This document shows positions 7,126-16,647 of a stretch of DNA of 64,000 nucleotides, one piece after another. Every line of letters starts with the position of its first letter. The stretch's first letter is position 1. The stretch is from GCA-2737725 sp033763995 (lineage in GTDB: Bacteria > Pseudomonadota > Alphaproteobacteria > Rhodospirillales > Rhodospirillaceae). The notes beneath the pieces were generated by a model that was given only the letters and a program-made list of their open reading frames with translations, was not told where the DNA came from and searched no databases. Made by a program: the position numbers and the translations under genes. The DNA lies in assembly GCA_033763995.1 (NCBI GenBank), contig JANRJL010000109.1, positions 5,209-69,208 of the forward strand, in the 5' to 3' direction.

Positions 7126-9312
7126 ATGTCGTTGACCTTGGCACTAAATTCGGCGGTCTCGGGCCTGAGCACGGCTCAAGCCGGCCTTGACGTCATCTCG
7201 CACAACATCGCGAACGTCAACACCATTGGCTTCACGCGCAAAGTTTTCGAGCCCGAATCGCGGGTTCTCGCCGGCAGCGGCGTCGGCGTGCAACTGGGCG
7301 ACATTCGCAACCGCGTCGATCAAAACTTGCTGCGCGACGTGCGCCAGGAGCGTTCGACGTTCGGCCAATTGGACGTCAAGAACGCCTATTTCAAGCGCGT
7401 TCAAGATCTCTTCGGCACGACCACCTCCAACAGCACCATCAGTCACCGCGTGAACGAACTGCAGCGCGAGTTCGAGACCTTGGCGACCGAGCCGGAAAAG
7501 TCGACGACCCATCTGGGCGCCGTTCAGGCTGGCGTCACGGTGGCCGATCAGTTGTCGCGCATGAGCAAGACGATCCAAGGACTGCGGCTCGATGCCGACC
7601 GCGAGATCGAGCGCGGCATTCAAGAGATGCGCAACATCTTGAACTCGATCTCGAATCTCAACGACCAGATTTCGTTGAACAGCGCGACATCGCGGCAGAC
7701 CGAGGACCTCGAGGACAAGCGCGACGTGGCGTTGGATAAATTGTCCGAACTGATCGATATCCAATACTTCTTCAACTCCAATGGCTCGGTCTCGGTGTTC
7801 ACCACCGACGGCACCACGCTGGTCGACAATTCTGCCGTGGCCGTCAGTCACGTCGCCTTGTCGCTGGTCAATGCCGAACACACCTACGCCGGCGGCGACT
7901 TCAACGGCATTTTTGCCGGCATGCGCGATATCACCACGACCATCCGGTCCGGCAAGCTGGCCTCCTTGATCGAATTGCGCGACAAGGTGTTGCCCGACAG
8001 CCAGGCGCAGTTGGACGAGCTCGGCCGTAACCTGATGGAAGAGATCAATCAGGTTCACAACCGCGGCACGGCCTATCCCCAAATCGTCAGCGCCGTCACG
8101 GGGACCCGCACGTTCCTGTCGAGCGCCAATCAAACCGTGAGCTTCTCGGGCGCGGAAACTCGGGTCGTGATTTACGACACCAACGGCGCGGAGCGCTTTT
8201 CCAGCCGCGTTCTGGACCCGGCCGGCATCAATTTCACCAACGGCGGCACGATCGACGCCCTCGCCACGTCGGTTCAGACCTGGCTGCAGGGTCTTGACCC
8301 GCAGTTGGCCAACGCCTCGGTGGCCATCAATTCCAGCGGCAAGCTGGAGATTCGTCTGGGCACGAACGGTCTGGGCATCGCCTTCCGCGACGAAGAAACC
8401 GCCATCAAGGGCAGCTCGCCCAAGGACGTGACGGTTTCGGTGGACCTGGATGGCGACGGCTCCGTCGACCAAACCCACGCGGGTTTCTCGAACTTTTTCG
8501 GCCTGAACGACTACTTCACCACCGATCAGAAACTGTCGCAGTGGGATTCGGACTTCAAGCCGGCCAATTTCACCCTGGGAATTGCCGCCGCGCAGACCCT
8601 CCAGTTTTCCGATACGTCCAACCCCACCGGCATCGCTGGCGGCAGCATCACCGTCAATCCCAACGATACCCTGAAGGATATCGCCGACCGGATTAACCAG
8701 ACCGCCGCCCTCCAGGGCCGCATCCGCGCCGACGTGGTTCCGGAGGGCTCGGGCTTCAAGTTGCGCATCCAACACGAGCAAGGCGAGCACTTGGTCATCA
8801 CCCAAGCCGCCGGCGGCAACAACGACGCCATCAACTCGCTGGGCCTTGATTTCTCGGAAGCGGGCTTTGCCACCAAGCTGCGCGTCAACCAAACCCTCAT
8901 CGAGAACCCGTCGTTGATCAGCCGCGGGCGGGTGCAGTTCGACAACATCACCGGCCGCTACGCCTTGTCGACCGGCGACAACCAGATCGCGCTCGATATC
9001 GCCAACATGTTGAGCAGCCAGGTGTCGTTCAAGCAGGCAGGCTCATTGAGTTCGTCCAACGTCACGTTCGCGGAATACTCGGCGTCCATCGTTTCGTTTT
9101 CGTCCACCATCGCCTCGGCCACGGCAACGGACCTGTCCTTCCAGCAGGACCTCAAGACCGCCCTCGAATTGAAGCACTCGGAACTGTCGGGCGTTAACTT
9201 GGACGAAGAAATGTCCAATTTGCTCGTCTTCCAGCAAACCTACGCTGCCTCTGCCCGCGTGATTTCGACCACGCAGCAGCTATTCGACATCCTCAACGAA
9301 CTTGTCGGATAG
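7126..9312 (+). CDS. flgK: FlgK, hook-associated protein 1
   Basis: Junction protein between hook and filament. It has the rod-type N-terminal motif (SGLSTAQAGLDVISHNIANVNTIGFTRK, residues about 13-40) and the matching C-terminal helix with NLDEEMSNLLVFQQTYAASA and STTQQLFDILNELVG. The middle is a large beta-rich region. At 728 aa it is longer than enterobacterial FlgK (about 550), but this is common in alphaproteobacteria. A ribosome site (AGGAG) precedes the ATG. It lies 22 bp after flgN and 26 bp before flgL. Confidence 0.95.
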   Translation: MSLTLALNSAVSGLSTAQAGLDVISHNIANVNTIGFTRKVFEPESRVLAGSGVGVQLGDIRNRVDQNLLRDVRQERSTFGQLDVKNAYFKRVQDLFGTTTSNSTISHRVNELQREFETLATEPEKSTTHLGAVQAGVTVADQLSRMSKTIQGLRLDADREIERGIQEMRNILNSISNLNDQISLNSATSRQTEDLEDKRDVALDKLSELIDIQYFFNSNGSVSVFTTDGTTLVDNSAVAVSHVALSLVNAEHTYAGGDFNGIFAGMRDITTTIRSGKLASLIELRDKVLPDSQAQLDELGRNLMEEINQVHNRGTAYPQIVSAVTGTRTFLSSANQTVSFSGAETRVVIYDTNGAERFSSRVLDPAGINFTNGGTIDALATSVQTWLQGLDPQLANASVAINSSGKLEIRLGTNGLGIAFRDEETAIKGSSPKDVTVSVDLDGDGSVDQTHAGFSNFFGLNDYFTTDQKLSQWDSDFKPANFTLGIAAAQTLQFSDTSNPTGIAGGSITVNPNDTLKDIADRINQTAALQGRIRADVVPEGSGFKLRIQHEQGEHLVITQAAGGNNDAINSLGLDFSEAGFATKLRVNQTLIENPSLISRGRVQFDNITGRYALSTGDNQIALDIANMLSSQVSFKQAGSLSSSNVTFAEYSASIVSFSSTIASATATDLSFQQDLKTALELKHSELSGVNLDEEMSNLLVFQQTYAASARVISTTQQLFDILNELVG

Positions 9313-9338
9313 ACGACCGGACTTAAGGAGTTCTCGCT

Positions 9339-10886
9339 ATGGTGACCCGCGTCGCAACCTTCGCCACCCAGCAAGCGCTGATCCAGCGCATGCTCGAGGT
9401 GCAAAAGCGCGTTTTCGACGGCCAAACCCAGGTCGGGACCGAGAAGAAATCGCAGGACTATATCGGCATCGCCACCGATTCGTTCCGCCTGATCAACATC
9501 GAGAACGAGAAGAGCCGGGTCGAGCGTTTCATCAACAACAACACCTCGGCCGAGACCACGCTCAAGGCCATGAACGCCTCGGTGAAGAGCATCGACGACA
9601 TCGTCCGCAACTTGCGGCAGGAGCTGATCGGTTTCACCGGCCGCGATTTGACGGATCAATCGCCCCAGGACGTTTCGGCGGTCAATGACATTCAGGAGCG
9701 CGCGTTCGCGGCCCTCAACGACTTCGAGTTCTTCTTGAACCTCAAGATCGACGGCAAGTATGTGTTCGGCGGCGGCAAGACCGACGTTCCGCCGGTCAGC
9801 ATCCCGTACAATAACGTCCAGGAGTTTCAGGCGGATTTCGATGGCATCAAAGTCACCTACCCCACCACGCGGGCGGCGCAGCTGGTGGACGCGAAATTCG
9901 ACAACGTCACGGTCACGAACAACACAAATCTGACCTACGGCACGCCGGCAACCAATGTCGTCCAGGTCGACGCCGCGGCCAATACGTTCGTGACCTCGAC
10001 GGTGAACGACAGCAGCTTTGGCGCGTTGACCTACGCCGGCACAGCCACCAACGGCACGATCACGTCATCCTTGGGCGGCGCCTTCTCGAACTTGGAGGTT
10101 GGGCAAACCTTCGCTTTGGATCAGTCCAGCAGCAACGGCATTTATACCGTGACCGGCGTGTCGGCCGACGGGCGCACCATCACGCTCGATCAACCGATCG
10201 CCGCGGGCACCGATGCGTCCGGAGCCGTCATGCGGTTCCTGCCGCCCAACGGCTCGACCATTTTCGTGTCCAACTCGGCGCTGGGAAACAACGGCGCCTA
10301 TACCGTGCGGTGGCCGACCAATGCCGAACTCGGTGCGGCCCCCTTCGGCGGCACGGTCCTGGACGGCAGCCAGATTTTCCTCACGGGCCAGCTTGGGGAT
10401 GCGACGCCGGAGACCTTGAATTTCCGCACGCGCCCCTATTACGGCGGCGACCGCCTGGAAACCCAACATCGGGTCAGCGAGACGCGCACCGTCAAGTTCG
10501 GCGTCAATGGCCTCGACCCCGCCTTCGAGAAGGCGATCCGCTCGATCGGCCAGTTGCTGCAAGGCGACCTTATGAACAACCAGCAGCGCGCGGTGGATGC
10601 CCTGGCGCTGATCAACGACGCCATCGAGCACTCGCCCCTCTCGACCGAAAAGTCAGGAGACCTTCAGGACATTCAGAACCGGCTGGGCATCAATCAAAAG
10701 GTGCTCGCCGACGCCAAGGACGATCAGAAACAATTCATCGCGTTCCTTGAGGTTCGGCAGATTGAGATCGAAAACGTCGACCCGACGGAAGCCGCGGTGA
10801 GGCTGAACGACGATGTGCGGGCGCTGAACATTTCCTTTGCGACCCTGTCGCGGGTCCAGCAGCTCTCGCTGGTGGATTACCTCTAG
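9339..10886 (+). CDS. flgL: FlgL, hook-associated protein 3, with enlarged central domain
   Basis: Second junction protein. It has a flagellin-like N-terminal helix (VATFATQQALIQRMLEVQKRV ... QVGTEKKSQDYIGIATDS) and the C-terminal VRLNDDVRALNISFATLSRVQQLSLVDYL. The length is 515 aa against roughly 300-350 for many FlgL proteins. The excess is a Thr/Asn/Gly-rich beta region around residues 190-345 that would project from the filament base. It is the last gene of the flgI operon and ends 7 bp from the end of the convergent glycosyltransferase gene, with no hairpin terminator visible between them. Confidence 0.9.
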   Translation: MVTRVATFATQQALIQRMLEVQKRVFDGQTQVGTEKKSQDYIGIATDSFRLINIENEKSRVERFINNNTSAETTLKAMNASVKSIDDIVRNLRQELIGFTGRDLTDQSPQDVSAVNDIQERAFAALNDFEFFLNLKIDGKYVFGGGKTDVPPVSIPYNNVQEFQADFDGIKVTYPTTRAAQLVDAKFDNVTVTNNTNLTYGTPATNVVQVDAAANTFVTSTVNDSSFGALTYAGTATNGTITSSLGGAFSNLEVGQTFALDQSSSNGIYTVTGVSADGRTITLDQPIAAGTDASGAVMRFLPPNGSTIFVSNSALGNNGAYTVRWPTNAELGAAPFGGTVLDGSQIFLTGQLGDATPETLNFRTRPYYGGDRLETQHRVSETRTVKFGVNGLDPAFEKAIRSIGQLLQGDLMNNQQRAVDALALINDAIEHSPLSTEKSGDLQDIQNRLGINQKVLADAKDDQKQFIAFLEVRQIEIENVDPTEAAVRLNDDVRALNISFATLSRVQQLSLVDYL

Positions 10887-10893
10887 CCGCCGC

Positions 10894-12849
10894 CTAAACG
10901 CGAGCATAGCGCTGGCGCCAAAGCCGGCGGTAAATGCCCTCAACGTCGCGCGCATAGCTTTTCGCGTCGCAAAGCCGCGATTGCGCGACTTTCGTGCGCA
11001 GGTTCTGGCGGAGATCGGCGAGGGCCTGGCGCCGGCTTGCCCAGTGAACCGCTTTGCGGACAAAGTCGTCGTCATCCCGCGCAATCCAATCGGACAGACC
11101 CACGCACGACAGCAAACTCGCGCCGACCCGCCCGGCATGGGCTTGGCCCGCCGGCGTCAGCACCGGCACGCCCATCCAGAGCGCTTCGCAGGTGGTCGTC
11201 GTGCCGTTGTAAGGCGTGGGATCGAGCGCGATATCGACACGGGCGTAGGTCGCGAGATGACCGCGGTCATCGGGGTTCCAGCCGATGAGATCCAACCGGT
11301 CCGGGTGAACGCCTGCGGCCGTGAATTTTTCAATGAACAGGTCTTGCGTTTCGCGTTCGGCCAGCGGCTTGGTTTTGAGCAGCAAGCGAGAGCCCGGAAT
11401 TTGTTTCAGCACCTCTGCCCACAGCCTGATCGTCGCCGGCGAGATCTTGGCGAGCTTGTTGAAGGAGCCGAAGGTGACCGCGTTGTTGGCCATGGCCGGC
11501 AGCGGCCCGACGTCGGGGGCATCGCCCGGCGGCGCATAGCAGTGTAGCCCTTGCGCAATGCGTTCCAGCCGCTCCGTGGCGAATCGATCCGCCTGATCCA
11601 TGGGGTCCGTCACATCGTCGCACAGGCGCGCATCCATGGACGGCAGGCCCGTGGTGTCGGGATAGCCGATGCCGGTGACTTGAATCGGCGCCGCGCGCGC
11701 GGCAAACACATCCAGGCGATTGCCCAAGGTATGGCCGGCCAGATCAACCAAGATGTCGATCCGGTCGCGCTGAATCATCTCCACCACGCTTGCCGCGCCA
11801 AGGCCCGCGATGTCACGCCATTGATCGGCGAGTGCCCTTAACTTCGCCGTGACCTCGTCGCCATGGGCCACGTTGGAATAGCAGATCACTTCCACCGCGC
11901 GGCGATCATGGGCGGCGAGCAATGGCTCGATGAAGAAACTCACGGAATGACGCCTGAAATCAGGCGATACATATCCCACGCGAAGCCGCCGATTTGGATC
12001 CGGTTCGATCACGCGCGGGCGCGGCGGGCTCGATTGTCCCAGTCCCCAGGCCTGATGCGCTAGAAACAGCTTCGCTGGATTATCCTCCAGATAGTGGATG
12101 GAAAACAGGCGATTATCGTGAGCGGCGGTGTGACCGGGTTCCTTGGCGAGCACGTCGTCCAAACGTTTCAGGCCCTGATCCACCAGACCGCGCTCGATAT
12201 CGGCGACACCCAGATTCACGGCCGCGGCGATATTGTCGGGATCGAAGCGCAGGGCGTCGCCGTGGGCCTTGGCGGCGGCGGAGAACCGTCCCTGCCCCGC
12301 CAAGACGATGCCAAGGTTGTTATGGGCCATCGAAAACTGCGGCAGTTGCGCGATGGCGGTTTCCAGCGCCGCCAAGGCCTCGCCGGGGCGTCCCAGTTGA
12401 TCGAGGACGTTGCCGAGATTGTTCCAGGCGACGGGATAGACGTCTTGCAGGGTCACCGCGCGGCGGTAGGCGGCTTCGGCCTCGCTCAGTTTTCCTTGGC
12501 GTTCGAGTGCCAGGCCGAGGTTGAAATGGCTGGCCGGTCGGGTGGGCTCCGCCGCCACCGCTTCGCATAGCGCCGCGACGGCGGCGTCCGTGCGACCGAG
12601 ATCCAAGAGTGCCCGCCCCTTGAGCAGAAGCGTGTGGGCGTCGTGAGGCTCGCGCGCCAGGCATTGGTCACAAAAGCCGATGGCCTCGTCCAAGGCCCGC
12701 GCCTCGAACCTCAACGTCGCCGCAAATCGCAAGGCCGGCAACGCGGGCGCGGGATCGCGGAGGATGTCTTGGAGGGCCGTCCACGCTTCTTGATCGAGGT
12801 TGGCGTGGTAATACTTCATCGCCACGTCGAGACGCGGATCGGTTGCCAT
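10894..12849 (-). CDS. TPR/GT41 (OGT/SPINDLY-type) glycosyltransferase, candidate flagellin O-glycosyltransferase
   Basis: A 651-aa cytosolic protein. Residues about 1-255 are TPRs (repeats such as PASHFNLGLALERQGKLSEAE and PVAWNNLGNVLDQLGRPGEA). Residues about 285-650 are a GT41 catalytic domain with VGYVSPDFRRHS (the His corresponds to the conserved OGT His), DILVDLAGHTLGNR, GYPDTTG, FNKLAKISP (conserved Lys) and NGTTTTCEALWMGVPVLT. GT41 enzymes move a sugar from a UDP-sugar to Ser/Thr; the TPRs choose the protein. It lies 6 bp after a larger homolog in a run flbT-flaF-GT41-GT41, which makes flagellin the likely acceptor. The donor sugar is unknown. Confidence 0.85.
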   Translation of the reverse strand: MATDPRLDVAMKYYHANLDQEAWTALQDILRDPAPALPALRFAATLRFEARALDEAIGFCDQCLAREPHDAHTLLLKGRALLDLGRTDAAVAALCEAVAAEPTRPASHFNLGLALERQGKLSEAEAAYRRAVTLQDVYPVAWNNLGNVLDQLGRPGEALAALETAIAQLPQFSMAHNNLGIVLAGQGRFSAAAKAHGDALRFDPDNIAAAVNLGVADIERGLVDQGLKRLDDVLAKEPGHTAAHDNRLFSIHYLEDNPAKLFLAHQAWGLGQSSPPRPRVIEPDPNRRLRVGYVSPDFRRHSVSFFIEPLLAAHDRRAVEVICYSNVAHGDEVTAKLRALADQWRDIAGLGAASVVEMIQRDRIDILVDLAGHTLGNRLDVFAARAAPIQVTGIGYPDTTGLPSMDARLCDDVTDPMDQADRFATERLERIAQGLHCYAPPGDAPDVGPLPAMANNAVTFGSFNKLAKISPATIRLWAEVLKQIPGSRLLLKTKPLAERETQDLFIEKFTAAGVHPDRLDLIGWNPDDRGHLATYARVDIALDPTPYNGTTTTCEALWMGVPVLTPAGQAHAGRVGASLLSCVGLSDWIARDDDDFVRKAVHWASRRQALADLRQNLRTKVAQSRLCDAKSYARDVEGIYRRLWRQRYARV

Positions 12850-12855
12850 TGATGC

Positions 12856-15633
12856 CTACAACGTCTTGACCAGAACCCCTTGGATCGAATCCTCGGGGCG
12901 AAGTTCCGGCGGGAGCTTGAATTCATGGGTTTCAGGGCCCGCGCACCACCGCCGCCAGAGGTCGCGGTAAACGCCCTCAAGCTTGCGCGTGAATCCAACT
13001 TCATCGCGCAGCGGCGAGGCCGCCATCATCGGACGCAGCTTTGATCGCGTCTCGGCCAGGAAAGTTGGATCGCGGCCCCATGCGACGGCCTTGGCGATGT
13101 AATCATCGACGTTCTTGGCGACAAAGGGTTCGGCCAGGCCCGTGGCAGTCAACAAACTATCACCCACCCGGGCCGTATGCCGTGTGCCGCGCAGCGTCAG
13201 GACGGGCACGCCCATCCACAAGGCCTCGCAGGTCGTCGTGGTTCCATTGTACGGAAACGTGTCCAGCGCCAAGTCAACCAATGCATATTGGGCCAAGTGA
13301 TCCTGCACCGAGGGCACGAAGGACTCCATGCCGATGCGCGCGGGATCGATGCCAAACCGCTCGAAATCGTCACGGATGCGCCGTTGCACGGACGGATCGC
13401 GGAGTTGCTTGCACTTCACGTAGAAGCGCGAGCCGGGCACAGCCTTCAAGATGGCGCACCACGCCGCCATGACCCGGTCATTGACCTTGGGCAGGACGTT
13501 GAAGGACGCGAACGTCACGTAGCCTTTCTCGAGATGGGGCGCGGGCGCCGGCTCCGGCGCGCGGCCATGGGGGCGGTAGCAATGAAAGCAATCGGGCAAC
13601 CGAATGATTTCCTCGGTACAGTACTGCTCCGATTGCCCGACGGGATCGGCCCGCCCATCCGTGATGCGGTAACCCATGGCGGGAACGCCGCTGGTGTCGG
13701 GATAGCCCAGATATTCGATCTGCACGGGCGCAACGCCGCGGGCGCAGACGGGCATGCGGTTCCCCGATGTATGGCCGCCGAGATCCACCAGGATATCAAC
13801 CTGATCGTCGCGCATGCGGCCGGCAAAGGCCTCGTCGGTGAGGCCCAAGGTCTCGACCCACACGTCGGCGACACGCTTGAGCCCTTCGGTCACGGCATCC
13901 TTGCGCGATGTATTGGAGTACAGAATGATCTTGAAACGATCCCGGTCGTGCTTCTCCATCAGCGCTTCGAAAAAATAGGCGACCGAGTGCGCACGGAAAT
14001 CCGGCGACATATAAGCCAGCGTGAGCTTCCGGTCGGGCTGGCGCGCCAGGGCATGAGGGCGAGACAGATCGCGCGCCGTGGCCGCGAACCGCCGCCCATA
14101 CTCCTGATGGATCGCCAGAATCTCGGCGTTACTCAGGTCGGGCTCATAGAGCGACGAAAAGCAATAGTTCGAGTAAAACGTCGGCGCGGAAGTCGTGTTC
14201 ACGTCGGCGGCGTGTTTCATGGCCTCGCGCGCGGCCGTGATGAAGTGCTGGTCGAGCAACAGGACGCCCAAGGTGTTGTGGGCCATGGCGTTGCGGGGAT
14301 CGACGGCCAGCGTCTTGCGGATTTCCTCCTCGGCTTGGGCGAGCCGCTGATCTTCCAACAACGTGACCGCCAAGCCGTAGCGCGCGAACGCATTATCGGG
14401 ATTGCGGTCGAGAATCTTGCGATAGACCTCGATGGCCTGATCCGCTTGACCCAGCATGTAATGCGCCACGCCAAGATTACCAAGCGCTTCATCATAGCTC
14501 GGGTCGCGCGTCACGGCGTTGGCCAAGGCGAGCACTGCTTCGTCGAAGCGAAACATGCGCAGCAACAACGCGCCGTGATTGTTGCTGATGACCGGCAGGT
14601 CGGGCCTCAACGCGGCGGCTTTCCGGAACAGTTTCTCCGCCTCCGTCCAACGATTCTTCAGGGTTAACGTCAGCCCTAGATTGTTCAGCGCTTCGGCCGA
14701 GTTCGGACTGAGCGCCACGGCCTTTTCAAGCACGTCGACCGCCTGTTCGAGCCTTTCCGCCGCTCGCAGCAGATTTCCGTAGGCATTGAGCACACCGGAA
14801 TGAGCGGGATGCGCGACTGCGGCGGCGGCCAGAACGTCAAGGCCCTCGTCCAACCGACCGAGATCGCGCAGCGCATTGCCGAGATTGGCCTTGGCCTCGG
14901 CATAGTCGGGCTTCTGGGCGATCGCTGCACGATAATGCTCGGCCGCCGCCATATGCTGGGACTTCGCGGACAGAACGTTGCCGAGATTATTGTGGGTGAC
15001 GGGATCGTCGGGGTTCAACGCCAAGGCTTCGCGATAAGACTGCTGCGCCGAGTCAAGTTCACCGAGATCGCGCTGCGCGACACCGAGATTCACCCAGGCG
15101 TCAATGGCCGACGGGTCCAGCCGCACGGCTTCGCTCAACGCCGGCAGGGCCTCGGCCGGGCGGCGCGCCTTGAGCAGAATCGTGCCCAAGACCTGGTGAG
15201 CCCGCGCCGATTGACGGTTGAAGGCCACGGCCATCCGGGCGCCGGCCACGGCCTCATCATGGCGCCCCGCCCGCTCCAAGATTTGAGCCCTGGCGATCAA
15301 CGCATCGGTGTCACCCGGCTTGCGCTGCAGCGCGGCCTCAAGGGCCGTCAGGGCTTGATCAAATCTCGCCTGGTCGGCAAGCAGAAAAGCCAGACGAATA
15401 ATATAGGTCAGATTATCGGGCGAAAGCTGGCAAGCCTTGCCAAGGGAGGAAAATGCCGCACCATGATCGCCACGGCGTTGGGCGATCAGGCCGGAGATGT
15501 GATGCGCCTCGGCATCATCGGGCGATTTCGCGAGATGCGTCTCGACCAGCAAGGCCGCTCCGTCGACGTCATCCGCATCCAAGAAGCGCAGCGCGTTTTG
15601 CAGCAACGGCGCTGGACCTGTGGATACGTTCAT
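12856..15633 (-). CDS. Large TPR/GT41 glycosyltransferase, candidate flagellin O-glycosyltransferase
   Basis: A 925-aa protein with about 14 TPRs over residues 5-500 and a GT41 domain over about 540-910. Catalytic signatures are LAYMSPDFRAHSVAYFFEAL (conserved His), DILVDLGGHTSGNRMP, EYLGYPDTSGVPAMGYR, FNVLPKVNDRVM (conserved Lys) and DTFPYNGTTTTCEALWMG. Its domain order is that of eukaryotic OGT, with even more repeats. It starts 53 bp after flaF, so it is probably co-transcribed with flbT-flaF and with the smaller paralog downstream. The long TPR superhelix could bind several flagellin paralogs. The link to flagellin is inferred from position. Confidence 0.85.
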   Translation of the reverse strand: MNVSTGPAPLLQNALRFLDADDVDGAALLVETHLAKSPDDAEAHHISGLIAQRRGDHGAAFSSLGKACQLSPDNLTYIIRLAFLLADQARFDQALTALEAALQRKPGDTDALIARAQILERAGRHDEAVAGARMAVAFNRQSARAHQVLGTILLKARRPAEALPALSEAVRLDPSAIDAWVNLGVAQRDLGELDSAQQSYREALALNPDDPVTHNNLGNVLSAKSQHMAAAEHYRAAIAQKPDYAEAKANLGNALRDLGRLDEGLDVLAAAAVAHPAHSGVLNAYGNLLRAAERLEQAVDVLEKAVALSPNSAEALNNLGLTLTLKNRWTEAEKLFRKAAALRPDLPVISNNHGALLLRMFRFDEAVLALANAVTRDPSYDEALGNLGVAHYMLGQADQAIEVYRKILDRNPDNAFARYGLAVTLLEDQRLAQAEEEIRKTLAVDPRNAMAHNTLGVLLLDQHFITAAREAMKHAADVNTTSAPTFYSNYCFSSLYEPDLSNAEILAIHQEYGRRFAATARDLSRPHALARQPDRKLTLAYMSPDFRAHSVAYFFEALMEKHDRDRFKIILYSNTSRKDAVTEGLKRVADVWVETLGLTDEAFAGRMRDDQVDILVDLGGHTSGNRMPVCARGVAPVQIEYLGYPDTSGVPAMGYRITDGRADPVGQSEQYCTEEIIRLPDCFHCYRPHGRAPEPAPAPHLEKGYVTFASFNVLPKVNDRVMAAWCAILKAVPGSRFYVKCKQLRDPSVQRRIRDDFERFGIDPARIGMESFVPSVQDHLAQYALVDLALDTFPYNGTTTTCEALWMGVPVLTLRGTRHTARVGDSLLTATGLAEPFVAKNVDDYIAKAVAWGRDPTFLAETRSKLRPMMAASPLRDEVGFTRKLEGVYRDLWRRWCAGPETHEFKLPPELRPEDSIQGVLVKTL

Positions 15634-15686
15634 GACCGTTCTTCTGGAGCGTCCCCGGCGGGCTGTCGTGGGCTTCGGCGGCCCGG

Positions 15687-16112
15687 CTAGGCGGACTCAG
15701 CGCGGCTCGGTTGCGGGCTTGTCGCGGCCACGCCCGCCTGTGCCGCGACACTATTGGTGCGCAGGCCGGCGGCGAGGTTGCGATTGATCGTGATCAAGAT
15801 ATCGAGGTCTTTGGCTTCGCTCGACCGCAGCGCCTTGGTGGTTTGCTTGTCGACGAAGATGCTCAAGCTCATCACGTTCGCCTTGATCTCCGGCGGCAAT
15901 TGATTGGCGGGATCCGTGAGATCGGCTTGGATAATGGTCCACAGCAGATGATTGAAGCGCAGCGCCTTCGCGAATTCTTCAAGAATGTCCGACTTACCCT
16001 TGGCTTCTTCCAGCAACAGCGCGGCCTTCGTGAAGGCCATGGCCTCCACTTCGCGCGGGCTTAAGTTGCGCTTCTGCTGCTGCTGATAAGCGCCAACCTT
16101 ATCCTTTGACAT
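15687..16112 (-). CDS. flaF: FlaF, flagellin-synthesis/secretion regulator
   Basis: A 141-aa protein with the FlaF pattern: SPREVEAMAFTKAALLLEEA, ALRFNHLLWTIIQADL, NQLPPEIKANVMSLSIFVDK and INRNLAAGL. FlaF promotes flagellin production and export and is antagonistic to FlbT. Its start overlaps the flbT stop by 14 bp, so translation of the two is probably coupled. The C-terminal ~25 residues are Ala/Ser-rich and variable. A second family member is encoded at 2923-3276. Confidence 0.9.
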   Translation of the reverse strand: MSKDKVGAYQQQQKRNLSPREVEAMAFTKAALLLEEAKGKSDILEEFAKALRFNHLLWTIIQADLTDPANQLPPEIKANVMSLSIFVDKQTTKALRSSEAKDLDILITINRNLAAGLRTNSVAAQAGVAATSPQPSRAESA

Positions 16113-16497
16113 TGGCCAAGGCCTCCGCTTCGTACTTGATGAGCTGGCGGCAATTCTTCAGCGCGCGATAGTGATCGCCAGCCAGAATGTGTTGCGACAT
16201 CTCGACCATCAGATCAATCGCGCGAGGGTCCATCGGCATGACGATCATTTGTCTCATGATCATGAAGTAAATGCCATGGTAATCTTTTTCCCGCGCGGGG
16301 TTGATATACATGTTCAAGATCACGTTGTAGAGCTTCTTGCCGAACGTGTCGGCCTTCTCTTCCGTGATGATGTCCTTCTCGCGCACCACGGGCACGCGAT
16401 TGAGGACGACAAATTCCGTCTTCGCCGGTCCGTTGGCGATGACGGCGGTCCCGATCAGGACCTTTTCGTTGGGCTTCAGGGTCAGTTTCAGCGGCAT
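16099..16497 (-). CDS. flbT: FlbT, flagellin translational repressor
   Basis: A 132-aa protein starting MPLKLTLKPNEKVLIGTAVI, the usual FlbT beginning; this sets the start at 16497 rather than an upstream in-frame ATG. FlbT binds the 5' leader of flagellin mRNA and limits translation until hook completion. Further family blocks are LNRVPVVREKDIITEEKA, KKLYNVILNMYINPARE and HILAGDHYRALKNCRQLIKYE. It lies 150 bp downstream of the last flagellin gene, in the same direction, and overlaps flaF. Confidence 0.92.
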   Translation of the reverse strand: MPLKLTLKPNEKVLIGTAVIANGPAKTEFVVLNRVPVVREKDIITEEKADTFGKKLYNVILNMYINPAREKDYHGIYFMIMRQMIVMPMDPRAIDLMVEMSQHILAGDHYRALKNCRQLIKYEAEALANVKG

Positions 16498-16647
16498 GAT
16501 AGCTAAACTCGTACTGTGATCGCGTGAAAAAAGCTTTAAGGCTCGGCCCTTTACCACGGGGCGCGGGTTGCGGTCGATGGGCCATGGGAAAGCCCGCCGG
16601 CCGGCTTGCGAAAGCGCCGGAGGCGTCGCTTAAGCCGCGCGATCAGC

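Noticed and set aside
7144..8892. Long minus-strand open frame opposite flgK
   Set aside because: It is a compositional shadow of flgK. The strong FlgK terminal motifs are on the plus strand.
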